The notes under the pieces were generated by a model. It worked only from the letters and a program-made list of their open reading frames with translations, was not told the DNA's origin and ran no database searches. Below, piece after piece: positions 1 to 8,926 of a DNA stretch of 16,714 nt. Source of the stretch: JALHSW01 sp963720675 (GTDB taxonomy: Bacteria > Actinomycetota > Acidimicrobiia > IMCC26256 > PALSA-555); assembly GCA_963720675.1 (NCBI GenBank), contig CAVRGH010000018.1, forward strand, positions 1-16,714. The letters run 5' to 3'. A program made the position numbers and the translations under genes. Each line of letters starts with the position of its first letter. The first letter of the stretch is position 1.

Positions 1-299
1 ATGGGCTTGCCGGCCCGCCGGAGTCGCAATGCCTCGCGCTGCTCTCGGAGGATGAACGCGAAGTCGCTCTCACCGGTTGCGCGTCGGCCGAGCTGCGTCG
101 TGTCGCGACCCGACGAGAACGATTCGCCCTCGCCCCGCAGCAGCACGCAGCGGACCTCGGTGTCGGCGAACAGCTCCCCGAGTGCCGCGCGCCACTCCCC
201 GAGGAGCTCGTCGCTGAGCGCGTTGTGCTTTGCCGGCCGGTTGAACGAGAGCACACCGACCCCGTCGGTGATGTGCTGCGTCACCAGTTGACTCGCCAT
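1..299 (-). CDS. Crotonase-family (enoyl-CoA hydratase/isomerase) protein, N-terminal part
   Basis: The reverse strand is open from an ATG at 299 to the window edge, giving the first 99 residues of a crotonase fold; the C-terminal part lies outside. The N-terminus MASQLVTQHITDGVGVLSFN with the following RPAKHNAL is the classic first beta-hairpin of the family. GEGESFSSGRD (about residues 63-73) matches the GxGxxFSxGxD loop that forms half of the CoA-thioester oxyanion hole. GAGG lies a few bases upstream of the ATG and can serve as ribosome binding site. No frameshift is visible. The gene diverges from the one starting at 395. Hydratase and isomerase cannot be told apart because the catalytic acidic residues lie beyond the edge. 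The family is certain; the substrate is unknown. Confidence 0.85.
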   Translation of the reverse strand, partial: MASQLVTQHITDGVGVLSFNRPAKHNALSDELLGEWRAALGELFADTEVRCVLLRGEGESFSSGRDTTQLGRRATGESDFAFILREQREALRLRRAGKP

Positions 300-394
300 C
301 GCACGGCCTCGTCGACGCGTCACGGACGGAAACGGTTCGTGGTGCGAATCGCGCGATGAACGTACCATTCGCCTCGCGCGAGCGAGGGGGACCG
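300..394. promoter_or_regulatory. Divergent intergenic region
   Basis: These 95 bases separate a leftward crotonase gene from a rightward uncharacterised gene and must hold the promoters of both, unless one is read from further away. A 10-bp perfect palindrome CTCGCGCGAG lies just before the AGCGAGGGGG ribosome binding site of the right-hand gene. I could not pick convincing -10/-35 boxes. Confidence 0.35.
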
Positions 395-1390
395 ATGGGG
401 ATCGAGGAGAAGCGCCGTGCTCGAGGGGAGCGCCTCGACGGCGTCGACTCGAAGCCGGACGTCGATGCGTTCGAGCCACGGAGCGACGACTACGGGCGGC
501 GCGCCCGCACGTTCGACGGTCTCGGGTTCCAGACCGGATGGTTGTGGGCCGGGGTGACCGCCGACGACGGTCGACGGTACGCGTTGCTGCGCGAGCACGA
601 GGTCGGCTGCACGAACCCGCACGACGGGCTCCAGATCGCACCGGACATCCGGCCGCAAGCCGTAATTATCATGCCACCATCCCCGCCAGTCGACGACCTG
701 TACTGCGGTGCCGTGCGGTACGAGCCCGACGGGGAGGCGCACTCCATCAGCTCGACGAACCCGGTGTATCCACCGACTACGGTGTCGCTCTCGCCGTCGG
801 GCCACACCTGGCGCGAGGCGGACTGGATGGACGTGACCATGGAGCCGCTCGGGGTCGCTATGCGGTACCGCTGTCCGGGGGCAGCCCGACGACTTCGGGT
901 ACACGAGTCAGATCTGTCGGGTCACCGTAGTGTCCACGGTCAGGCTCGTCCGTGGCTTCGGAGGCTACGACCGCTACTACGGCGAGCACGGCGTGGTCTG
1001 GGGTCAGAGCAAGGGCTTTCGATTCCTCGAGGAGCTGTGGTGGGTCTGGGCTGGCGAGCACGCCGACGGACGCCAGGAGCACGGCATCGCTATCAGCGGC
1101 CCCGGTGAGTTCCGTGTCGGGTTCTTCCACCGTGACGGCGAGGATCGGGTCGGGTCAACGAGGTCGGCGCCGAGGTCAGTGGGAGGAGCGCGAGCGGTGC
1201 CGCCTCCCGGCGGCCGCCACCTTGGGCTTCGGCGGTCGCAAGTTCGAGTATCGGGCGACAGGGAACGTGACCATCCCCGCGCCCGACCTCTTCATCAACT
1301 GGGTGCACGGTGACTACCGAGGTCGGGAGTGGGCGGCCCGTGGAGCGATTCAGCGGCTCGAGTTCTTCAAGCACCTCGCGATGCGGGCCC
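395..1390 (+). CDS. Uncharacterised conserved protein, broken by frameshifts
   Basis: I do not recognise this protein with confidence. The ATG at 395 is preceded by AGCGAGGGGG (381-390), a strong ribosome binding site; an in-frame ATG at 356 lacks one. The reading continues through at least three frame changes, near 885 and between about 1140 and 1200. Product-like stretches are GLGFQTGWLWAGVTADDGRR, SLSPSGHTWREADWMDVTME, RGFGGYDRYYGEHGVVWGQS and FINWVHGDYRGREW. It is rich in Trp, Tyr and Gly with many short beta-like segments, has no signal peptide or membrane helix, and suggests a soluble beta-rich protein of about 330 residues. It loosely resembles DUF7064/DUF7065-type actinobacterial proteins found near acyl-CoA genes, but that is memory-based and weak. 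The C-terminus is not resolved: no stop appears before the PPOX gene, so 1390 is an estimate. Confidence 0.5.
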
Positions 1391-1880
1391 ATCCGGGGCG
1401 AGCATCCGCCTCTCCGAGGACGAGGCCCGGGCCTTCCCGGCGGCCGGCCGCGCGGGCGCGCGGACGACCCGCGTGTGGACGGCCGGCCGGTCAGCCTGCC
1501 GGCGCGGTTCGTGGTGCTGGACGGACGACGACACCCAGACGCCGGCAGGCGCGAAGAAGGCGGCGCGCGTGCGACGCGACTCGCGTGCGGCGTTCCTGGT
1601 CGAGACCGGGACCCGATGGACCGAGCTCAGCGCGGTCCACGTCGAAGGACGAGCGGAGATCGTCAGCGACGCCGAAGAGGCGGCGCGCGCGAGCACTGCG
1701 CTCGATCAGAAGTACGAGGCGTTCGGCATGCCCCGAGCCGAGGTGCCGGACGCGACCAAGCAGCACTACCGGGCTCCGGCCGTCATCCGGATCATCCCCG
1801 ACGGCAAGGTGCTCACCTGGGACAACGCGCGGTGCGGCTCCGAACGGAGCGCTGACCCGCCGCCTTCGCCGGGCCCGTGA
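1381..1880 (+). CDS. PPOX-class (pyridoxamine 5'-phosphate oxidase-like) flavin/F420-type protein, frameshifted
   Basis: A split-barrel flavin/F420-binding protein of about 165 residues. Recognisable blocks in order are SIRLSEDEARAF, then VDGRPVSLPARFVVLDG in another frame, then TPAGAKKAARVRRDSRAAFL, WTELSAVHVEGRAEIVSD, KYEAFGMPRAEVPDATKQHY and APAVIRIIPDGKVLTWDNAR. This order, with the Gly-Arg-Pro strand and the Ala-Lys-Lys-x-x-x-Val-Arg-Arg-Asp helix, is the actinobacterial PPOX/F420-dependent family. Frame changes fall near 1405, 1462 and 1535. The start is uncertain; the ATG at 1381 is the best fit but needs the first of these shifts. The TGA at 1878-1880 lies three bases from the stop of the convergent crotonase gene. 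Such proteins reduce or bind diverse small molecules, so no substrate can be assigned. Confidence 0.75.
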
Positions 1881-1883
1881 ACG

Positions 1884-2686
1884 TCAGCGGCCGCCGAAGT
1901 CGGGTGGCCGCTTCTCGACGAAGGCCTGCAGGCCTTCTTTGAAGTCGGGGCTCCGCACCGCTAGCTCCTCGGCCATCGCCTCGTCGTCGAGCGCTCGGTC
2001 GAGCGAAGCCTCGAGCGAGCTGTGCACAAGGGACTTGGTGAGCCCGATGGCCACCGTCGGGGCATGCGCGAGGCGGGTCACGAGCTCGTTCGACGCAGCT
2101 TCCAGCTCGTCGTCGTCGACGAGGCGGGTGATCAGTCCCCAGTCGTAGGCCTGGGTCGCGTCGACGGGTTCACCGAGCAGCAAGAGCTCCTTGGCCCGGG
2201 CGACGCCGATCAGACGCGGGAGGAGGAAAGTCCCACCAGAGTCGGGAGTCAGCGCGCGGGCGACGAAGGACTCGGAGAAACGAGCCGTTCGCGAGGCGAC
2301 CACGAAGTCGGCCGCCAGGGCGAGGTGACACCCGACACCGGCGGCGTGGCCACGCACCGACGCGATGACCGGCAGCTGACAGTCCCAGAGGGCACGCACG
2401 AGACGGTGAGCACCACTGGCGAGACCGCGTCGCACGTGGCCGGTGCGCGGTCGCGCGGCGGCGCCACGTTCACCGACGGGAGATCGATCCCCGCACAGAA
2501 GTGCTCTCCGGTGCCCGCGATCACGATGACTCGGGTCATGTCGTCGGTCGTCGCATGGGTGACGGCATCGGCGAACAGGTGGAGACCGGGCTCGGTGATC
2601 GCGTTGCGAACCGCGGGCCGATCGATCGTGAGCCGGAGCACGCTCTCGATGGACTCGATGCGGACGCCGGCGTCGGGTGGGCTCAC
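1884..2686 (-). CDS. Crotonase-family protein, PaaG/enoyl-CoA isomerase-like
   Basis: A crotonase-fold protein of about 267 residues acting on CoA thioesters. It starts with GTG at 2686, overlapping the TGA of ACAD-2 in a GTGA, so translation is probably coupled. The N-terminal half has VLRLTIDRPAVRNAI and the oxyanion loop GTGEHFCAGIDLPS. After one frame change near 2430 it continues with CQLPVIASVRGHAAGVGCHL, LTPDSGGTFLLPRLIG and ELLLLGEPVDATQAYDWGLI. The two hydratase glutamates (Glu144/Glu164 of rat crotonase) align with His (in GCHLALAAD) and Phe (in SESFVARA). The Asp in TPDSGG instead sits where PaaG-type isomerases carry an acid. I therefore favour a double-bond isomerase over a hydratase (inference). 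It is the last gene of the leftward operon after two ACAD genes and converges on the PPOX gene. Confidence 0.85.
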
Positions 2687-3830
2687 GAGGCACCACCCTC
2701 GCGCGCGTCCTCGAGCACGATGGCCGCCAGTCGCTCGCGGTGCGCCGCCGAGTCACCGAGCAGCGCCGCGTCGAGCGTGGTCCGCTTCAGGTAGAGGTGG
2801 CAGTCGTGCTCCCAGGTGAAGCCGATCCCACCGTGCACCTGGACGGCATCTCCCGCAACCTGCACCGCCGCGTCCCGTGCGTACGACGCGGCGACGGTGA
2901 CCGAGCGCCTCGCGCTTGCCGGATCGGCATCGACCGCCTCGGCAGCACCCTCGACGGCTACCGAGGCCGCCTCGGCACGCACGAACATGTTGGCGAGCAT
3001 GTGCTTGACCGCCTGGAACGATCCGATGGTCCGGCCGAACTGGACGCGCTCCTTCGCGTACTCGACCGAGAGCGCGAGCACCGCGCGGGCCGCTCCCACC
3101 GCGTCGGCGGCGAGCAGGACGAGGGCCCGGTCGACGAGCGCGTCGATCGTGTCGGCACGGTCCTCGCGGCCCCCGAGGAACGCGTCGGCCGCGACTGCGA
3201 CTCGCTCGAACCGGACGGTCGCGAGACGGCGGGTCCGATCGACCGTCGGCGCCGGCTCGACGGTGAGACCCGTCGCTCCGCGCTCCACCGTGACGAGACG
3301 CGTGTGGTCACCATCACGGGCGGCGACCACGAAGACCTGTGCCAGGTGCGCGTCCGGGACGAATCCCGCGACTCCGTCGAGGTGCACACGGCCGCCGTCG
3401 TCGCCGACGGCGACGTCGAGGAGATCGTCGTCGAGCCGCCCCGATGGGCCGGTGAGCGCTGCGGTTCCGGTCGCATCGGCGGCCATCAACGCCGGGAGCC
3501 AGCGGGCGCGTTGGCGGTCGTCGCCGGCCAGGACCAGCGCGGACGTCGCGAGCACGGCACTGGAGAAGAACGGCCCCGGCGTCAGGTGGCCACCGAGCTC
3601 CTCGGCCACCACGACGGCCTCGGCGAGACCGGCACCGGCTCCGCCGTCGGCCTCGGGGACGAGGAGGCCCAGCCACCCGAGCTGCGCCATCTGAGCGGTG
3701 AGCGCGACCTCGATACCGCTGTCGTCGGCGATGAGCTCGCGCACCCGCGCCGAAGACGATGCGCGGTCCAGGAACGCCCGAGCCGTCGCGGCAGCTCGTC
3801 GCGCTCGTCGGTGGTGAGCGGCGCGCTCAT
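2683..3830 (-). CDS. Acyl-CoA dehydrogenase, small/beta-type subunit (ACAD-2)
   Basis: About 382 residues. The ATG at 3830 sits in an ATGA overlapping the inferred stop of ACAD-1; the start reads MSAPLTTDERDEL. A one-base loss near 3790 then moves the reading to a long clean frame beginning ATARAFLDRASSSARVRELI. Later blocks are WLGLLVPEADGGAGAGLAEA, the ACAD signature KERVQFGRTIGSFQAVKH and VQVHGGIGFTWEHDCHLYLK. It lacks the EPGAGSD flavin-binding loop (the region reads TAALTGPSGRLDDD) and the C-terminal YEGTxxxQR motif. This is the pattern of the smaller subunit in alpha2-beta2 FadE pairs known from mycobacterial cholesterol side-chain degradation. Its upstream neighbour ACAD-1 has precisely the missing motifs and is the probable partner. 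The stop overlaps the downstream crotonase start. Confidence 0.88.
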
Positions 3831-5039
3831 CCGATGCCGGCTCGCGTGGCAGCCCGAGCACTCGTTCGCCGATCACGTTGCGCTGGATCTCGCTCGTGCC
3901 GCCCGCGATCGTCCAGGTCCAGGACCCGATGTGGTCCATCAGCCAGTCGCCCGACGTCCAGCTGCACGCGAACGGCCGACCGTGATCGACCTGTGCGGGC
4001 ATCCCGCGTACTCGGACCCCGAGGTCGGTCAGCGACTGGAGGAGCTCGCTGTAGAAGAGCTTGACGATGGAGGCTTCGGGCCCGAGGTTCCCGCGACCGA
4101 GCAGGTTCCGGAACATGCGTGCCGCGAGCAACCCCAGGATCTCGACCTCGGCGGCGCGCCGCGCCAGCTCCTGACGGAGGGAGTCATCCTCGGCAGCCAT
4201 GCGACCGCCGCCGATCGGCGTGACGAGCATCTCGCGGCCGAGCCGATCGAGCGCTTCGACGAGTCGTTCGTGGAGCTCGATCACCGCCGAGCCGCGCTCG
4301 TTCGTGAGTGTGGTCTGGGCGATGTGCCAGCCCTCACCCTCCTCGCCGAAGCGGTTGGCGGCCGGGATGCGCACATCGGTGAGGAAGATCTCGCAGAACT
4401 CGGCGTCGCCCGTGGCCTGCCGGATCGGCCGAATCTCGATGCCGGGGCTCGAGAGGTCGAGCATGAAGTACGAGATGCCTTTGCGCTTCGGCGCGTCGGG
4501 GTCGGTCGCGCGAGCAGCAGGCACCACTGGGCATGGTTCGCCATGCTCGACCAGATCTTCTGACCGTTCACGACGTAGTCGTCCCCGTCGCGCGTCGCAC
4601 GCGTCTGGAGTGACGCGAGGTCGGAGCCCGCGTTGGGTTCGGAGAATCCCTGGCACCAGATGTCGCCGTCGAGGATCCCGGGGAGCAGGCGCTGCTGGTC
4701 GGTGCTCCCGTGTTCCATCAGCGTCGCCCCGGCGTGGTTCAGCGAGATCATGTGCACACGCAGCTCGGGAGCCTTCGCCCGCGCCATCTCCTGTTGGATC
4801 ACGATCTGCTCGGCGAGGCTGTTGCCCCCGCCGCCGAAGTGGCGCGGCCAGTGGGGGACGAGGTAGCCGCCGGTCCCCAGGGTGCGCACCCACTCGCAGT
4901 GGAAGCGGACGAACTCCTCGGGGGTCGCGCCGGCGAGCTGCGCCTCCCAGTCGGGTGGCACGTGCTCGGCCAGCCACGCGCGGACCTCCGCCCGGAAGGC
5001 GCCGAGCTCGGGTGTCTCGTGTGCCCCCAGGCTGCTCAA
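3827..5039 (-). CDS. Acyl-CoA dehydrogenase, large/alpha-type subunit (ACAD-1)
   Basis: About 404 residues and first gene of the leftward operon. The best start is TTG at 5039, preceded by GGAG six bases away, giving MSSLGAHETPELGAFRAEVR. The flavin loop SEPNAGSDLASLQTRA and QKIWSSMANHAQWCLLLA follow. One base is missing near 4506, after which DAPKRKGISYFMLDLSSPGI, LTNERGSAVIELHERL and TIAGGTSEIQRNVIGERVLG complete the protein. The Glu in LTNER lies at the position used as catalytic base by isovaleryl-CoA dehydrogenase and FadE26-type alpha subunits; the MCAD-type Glu is Gly here (AGGT for YEGT). The RVQFGRxIGxFQ signature is absent and is supplied by ACAD-2. The present frame runs on into ACAD-2; a further indel near 3835 would give the expected end at TGA 3829-3827, overlapping the ACAD-2 ATG. 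Confidence 0.87.
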
Positions 5040-5062
5040 CGACCGCTCCGTTTCCCGAGGTC

Positions 5063-5084
5063 CGCCTCCACGGTCGTGGAGGCG
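5063..5084. repeat. Inverted repeat, 10-bp arms, candidate operator
   Basis: CGCCTCCACG (5063-5072) and CGTGGAGGCG (5075-5084) are perfect reverse complements around GT. The element lies 24-45 bases upstream of the ACAD-1 TTG start. Arm length and tight centre fit a dimeric repressor site (TetR or GntR type) or an mRNA hairpin in the ACAD-1 leader; the two-base loop makes a hairpin less natural. Assignment to a regulator is inference. Confidence 0.5.
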
Positions 5085-5111
5085 TCCCGATCCCGCCGGT
5101 GGCGTGCGACC

Positions 5112-5127
5112 GTATCCTATGTATCCT
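5112..5127. repeat. Direct repeat GTATCCT x2, 9-bp period
   Basis: GTATCCT occurs at 5112-5118 and again at 5121-5127, so copies are on nearly the same helix face. The first copy sits within ACCGTATC (5109-5116), an octamer that recurs at 13508-13515 in the other divergent promoter region. It may be overlapping -10 elements or a regulator half-site. Confidence 0.35.
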
Positions 5128-5194
5128 CTAACTGATTCGGGAGAGCCGATCCTGGATCCTGGTTCGGGATCCTCGGTGAGCAAGGGGGAGCACG

Positions 5195-6404
5195 GTGACG
5201 GGCAAGCCCGCGACGGATGCGCCTCGCTATGACCCACTCGAACCGGGCCAGGCCGCCGATCCGTACCCTCGGTACGCCGAGCTCCGGGCCCTCGCTCCCG
5301 TGTCGGACACCATGGCGGGCTTCGTCTTCCTCGCCCGCCACGCCGACTGCGCCTCAGCACTGCGCGATGCGGGGACGTTCTCGAGCTCGCTCGGCATGCG
5401 GATCCACGGCCAACAGCTCGACGAGGAGGACCAGGCCATCAACGAGATGGACGCGCCGCGCCACACGAAGGTTCGCCGACTGCTGATCGCGGCCTTCAGC
5501 CCGGCGTCGGTCAATGCCCTCGAGCCGTCGGTCGTCGCGCTTCGCGCGGCGGCTGGTCGACGAGATCCCGTCGTCGGGCGAAGCCGATCTCGTGCCCACG
5601 CTGACGGTTCCCCTGCCGGTGACGGTCATCGCCGGGATGCTCGGGATCCCGCCCGAGGACCGCGGCGACTTCAAGCGCTGGAGCGACGACATCATGATCA
5701 ACGGTGTCTACGGGCGCGACGGGATCGCCACGCTGCCCGAGTTCCACGCCTACCTCGATGCGCAGATCGAGGCGCGTCGAGCCACGAGCGACCCGCCCGA
5801 CGACCTGCTCACGCGCCTGGTGCACGCCGAGATCGACGGTGCCCGCCTGAACCCGCGCGAGATCCGCACGCAGGTGCGGTTCCTCGTGATGGCCGGCAAC
5901 GAGACGACGACGAACCTGATCGGCAACACGCTCTACGAGCTGCTGCGGCGCCCGGGCCTCTGGGCGCGGTGGCCACGACCGTGGGCTGGTGCCCGTCGCC
6001 GTGGAGGAGACCTTGCGCTACAACGCGCAGGTCCAGTTCCTTCCCCGCACCTGCGTTGCCGACACCGACGTGGCCGGCACCGCGATCGCCCCGGGACAGC
6101 GAGTGCTCGTGGGCCTCGGGAGCGCGAACCGTGACGAGCGGGCGTTCGAGCATGCGGCGGAGTACTCGCTCGACCGGGGGCTCGACATCCCGCACCTCAC
6201 GCTCGGGCTCGGTCCGCACTTCTGCATCGGCGCCGCGCTTCGCGCATGGAGGCGCGCGTGGCGCTCGACGCATTGCTCGACCGGTTCCCGGAGCTCGAGC
6301 TCTCGGTGGGGTTCGAGTACGAGAAGGCCCCCATGATGATGGTGCGGGGACCGCAACGCCTGAGTGTTCGCTGCAACCAGTCTCCTCGGGAGGAGCCCAC
6401 CTGA
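5195..6404 (+). CDS. Cytochrome P450
   Basis: A soluble bacterial P450 of about 402 residues, a heme monooxygenase needing an external ferredoxin and reductase, neither of which is encoded here. The GTG at 5195 follows AAGGGGGAG by four bases. Blocks are PLEPGQAADPYPRYAELRAL at the N-terminus, EMDAPRHTKVRRLL (C-helix HxxxR), the I-helix AGNETTT (5892-5912) with the Glu-Thr pair for oxygen activation, EETLR (ExxR, 6004-6018) and the heme loop LGLGPHFCIGAAL with the ligand Cys at 6223-6225. Three frame changes occur near 5541, 5970 and 6240; the C-terminal part resumes as MEARVALDALLDRFPELELS. The TGA at 6402-6404 overlaps the next start by one base. As first gene of the rightward operon it probably hydroxylates the substrate of the acyl-CoA pathway. 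CYP subfamily and substrate cannot be given. Confidence 0.93.
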
Positions 6405-7526
6405 TGGCCCTGGATCTCATCTCCGTCGACGATCACATCATCGAGCACGCCCGAGTCTGGTCCGATCGGCTCCCCGCGAAGTGGCGGAGCCGGTCCGCAC
6501 GTCGAGGAAGCCGACGGTCGCGAGTTCTGGGTCTACGAGGGCAATCGGTCCAAGACGATGGGGCTCAACGCGGTCACGGGCAAGCCGCGTGAGCAGTACT
6601 CCACCGACCCGGTGCGCTTCGCCGACATGATCCCGGGTTGCTACGACCCCAAGGCTCGAGTTGCCGACATGGACCAGGACGGCGTGCGGGCCAGCCTCGG
6701 ATTTCCCCGGCTTTCCCGCGCTTCTGCGGCCAGACCTTCCTCATGGCCGGTACCGACCGCGAGCTCGGTCAGTTGTGTGTGGAGGCATGGAACGACTTCG
6801 TGCTCGACGAGTGGTGCGCGACCGCCCCGGACCGGTTCATCCCGATGATCATCGGCCCCCTCTGGTCCGCCGAGCTCATGGCGGACGAGGTTCGTCGCTG
6901 CTCGGCGCTCGGCGCGCGGGCCCTGAGCTTCTGCGAGAACCCGTCCAAGCTCGGACTGCCGTCCATCCACAGCGACCACTGGGACCCGCTATGGCGGGCG
7001 TGCGAGGAGACCGAGACGGTCGTCGCGCTGCACATCGGCACCTCGGGCAGCATCCCGGTCACGTCCCCCGATGCGCCGATCCCGGTCGGGATCGCGCTGG
7101 CCGGCACGCTCGCACAGGCGGCGTGCACCGACATCATCATGGGCAGGATTCCCGTGCTGTTCCCGAAGCTGCGGTTCGCGTTGTCGGAGGGCGGCATCGG
7201 CTGGGTGCCGTAACGCGCTCGAGCGGGCCGACTACACGTGGGAGCGGCACCGCTTCTGGTCCGGTCTCGGCGAGGACCTCAAGCCATCTGATGCCTTTCG
7301 TCAGAGCGTCTGGGTGTGCTTCATCGACGACGTCGCGGGGCTCGAGATCCGCGACCACGTCGGTGTCGACAAGATCATGTGGGAGTGCGACTACCCGCAC
7401 TCCGACAGCACCTGGCCCCACAGCCAGAAGCGGGCTGCGGAGGTGCTGGCGGGCGTTCCCGACGACGAGGTCGCGGCGATCACCCATCGCAACGCCGAGC
7501 AGCTCTTCCGCTGGCCGAGCGCCTGA
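6404..7526 (+). CDS. Amidohydrolase family 2 (PF04909-like) metal-dependent hydrolase/decarboxylase
   Basis: A TIM-barrel protein of about 373 residues of the amidohydrolase-2/ACMSD-like group. The ATG at 6404 overlaps the P450 stop, with CGGGAGGAG (6387-6395) as ribosome binding site. The N-terminus MALDLISVDDHIIEHARVW has the beta-1 region, where DDH stands in place of the usual HxH/DxH metal motif. Further blocks are EADGREFWVYEGNRSKTMGL, FCGQTFLMAGTDRELGQLCV, RFIPMIIGPLW, LHIGTSGSIPVTSPD, LSEGGIGWVP and, near the C-terminus, MWECDYPHSDSTWPHSQ with the conserved Asp. Frame changes fall near 6488, 6710 and 7211; at the last, an extra T makes a premature TAA. Members cleave C-N bonds or decarboxylate; those beside acyl-CoA genes in actinobacteria are mostly uncharacterised. 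The function beyond family is unknown. Confidence 0.88.
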
Positions 7527-7551
7527 ACCGGCGGGAGGCCGAGGGGGAACC

Positions 7552-8888
7552 ATGGCCGACCATGACGTCATCGTCGTCGGGGGCGGCATCGCCGGGCTCG
7601 GTGCCGCGCGCACGCTCTCACGACGCGGTCTGGACGTCGTGGTGCTCGAGCGCGAAGCCGAGGCCGGCGGCCGCATGCGCTCGCGTCAGGCGTGGGACGG
7701 GCTCTGGTTCGACGTCGGCGCCGAACACCTGACCAGCAAGGACGAGGCGTTCCTCGGCTACCTGGACGAGTTCGACCTGCTCGACCAGAAGATCACGTAC
7801 CAGGCGTCCGAGAACGGCATGACCTTCCAGATCTACCGTGACGGCCGGTCGTACGACTTCGACATGACCCGCCCACTCAAGATCCTGCGTTTCGGCGCGA
7901 TGTCGCTCAAGGGTCGCGCGCAGCTGGTACGGCTCGTGCCGGCGATGGTGGGCCAGGCCTTCCGGAACCACGGGACCACGTTCGAGCCCTGGCGCGCCGC
8001 ACGCCTGGACGACCAGTCGATGCAGGAATGGGTCGGTCGGCTGGCTCCCGAGTTCCTCGAGTACGCACTCGAGCCGATGTGGGACATCGTGTGCGGGTGG
8101 TCGCCGGACGAGATCAGCCGCGCGTTCCTCGTCTACACGATGACGGCGTACCACAACAGCACCGGGTTCACCTCACCCACGGCGTCGGCGCGATCACGCG
8201 GGCGCTCACGGAGGTCCTCGACGTCCGGACCGGGGTCTCCGTCACCCGGATCGACATCGGGGAGCGAGCGGTGGAGCTCGAGCCGACCGGCGGGGGTGCG
8301 GCCTCGCGGCTCACCGCCGACGCCGTGCTCGTCGCGCTCCCCGGCCACAAGGTCGGCCCGCTGCTCGACGGCGTCGATGCGGAGCGAGCGGCGTTCTTCG
8401 CGGGGGTGCGCTACCAGGCGCACGACAACTGCTACTTCAAGCTCAACGACAAGGCCGACGAGCTCGATCTCCCGAATCGGGGCTTCTACCCACGACGTGA
8501 GCACGGGGAGCTCTCGGGACTCGGCTACACGGTCGTCCCGACGAATCCCCAGCGGAAGGTCCTGCGCACCGGGCTCAAGGGCCGGTTCAGCACCGAGCTC
8601 GCGGGCCGACCCGACGCCGAGCTCGAGGCCGCGATCATGGCCCGCGTCTCGGAGGTCCACCCCGAGATCCCCCCGCTCGTCGAGGACCGGCTGTTGAACC
8701 GATGGGAGGCAGCACTCCCGATCTTCTATCCCGGCTACGTGCGTGCCCTCGAGCAGTTCCACCGCCTCGAGCCGATCCCGGGGATCGCGTTCGCCGGCGA
8801 CTACCTCGCGATGTGCTCGACCGCGGCTGCGCACGAGTCGGGCCAGAAGGCCGCGGCCGCGCTCCTCGCCGACCTCGGCCGAGGCTGA
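7552..8888 (+). CDS. FAD-dependent amine-oxidase/phytoene-desaturase-like oxidoreductase
   Basis: About 445 residues. The ATG at 7552 follows GAGGGGGAACC. Residues 5-35 form the dinucleotide-binding fold: GGGIAG (GxGxxG, Gly10/12/15) with Glu33 ending the second strand (VVVLER), then the GG doublet EAGGRMRS. The body reads WFDVGAEHLTSKDEAFLGYL and EPMWDIVCGWSPDEIS. One base is lost near 8165, after which LTHGVGAITRALTEVLDVRT and later ALPIFYPGYVRALEQFHRLE follow. The C-terminal flavin motif is FAGDYLAMCSTAAAHESGQK. This is the amino-oxidase (PF01593)/protoporphyrinogen-oxidase-like superfamily, covering amine oxidation, desaturation and isomerisation. It lies 25 bases after the amidohydrolase in the same operon. 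No transmembrane anchor is visible. The substrate is unknown; a desaturase or alcohol/amine oxidase acting after the P450 is a reasonable guess. Confidence 0.88.
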
Positions 8889-8926
8889 TCGGGTGCAGGA
8901 GCCGGTGGTCCGCGACGATCCGACGC

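Larger units (their letters stand above)
5040..5194. promoter_or_regulatory. Divergent control region between ACAD-1 and P450 operons
   Basis: This region of 155 bases separates the first genes of the two main operons, so it should carry both promoters. It is locally AT-richer around 5112-5138. It holds an inverted repeat (5063-5084), a direct repeat (5112-5127) and two GGATCC copies (5154-5159, 5167-5172) seven bases apart. AAGGGGGAG at 5182-5190 is the ribosome binding site for the P450 GTG at 5195. TATCCT at 5113-5118 or 5122-5127 could be a rightward -10 element of TAnnnT type. On the other strand TAGGAT or TACGGT could serve leftward. No regulator gene is present in the window. Confidence 0.5.

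Noticed and set aside
2677..4563. Long rightward open frame of 628 codons over the ACAD genes
   Set aside because: It is antisense to two clear ACAD genes; its Arg/Glu/Asp-rich product has no recognisable motif. Long antisense frames are expected at this GC content.
2683..4977. Single fused 764-residue double ACAD on the minus strand
   Set aside because: The apparent fusion arises from indels: an ATGA start/stop junction at 3830-3827 in other frames marks two ordinary genes, and the N-terminal part of the fused frame is out of frame with ACAD-1.
5154..5172. Two GGATCC copies seven bases apart as an operator
   Set aside because: Each hexamer is itself palindromic and the pair lies close to the P450 ribosome binding site; with only two short copies I cannot separate it from chance. 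It is mentioned only within the control region.
7207..7216. TAA inside the amidohydrolase considered as a true early stop or programmed frameshift
   Set aside because: Removing one T restores the family sequence through to DYPHSDSTWP. There is no slippery heptamer or pseudoknot, and similar indels occur all over the window.
8028..8888. Second half of the flavoprotein as a separate 286-residue gene
   Set aside because: Its first part is an out-of-frame reading of the same flavoprotein. Real family sequence begins only after the shift near 8165, and the C-terminal flavin motif belongs with the N-terminal Rossmann fold.
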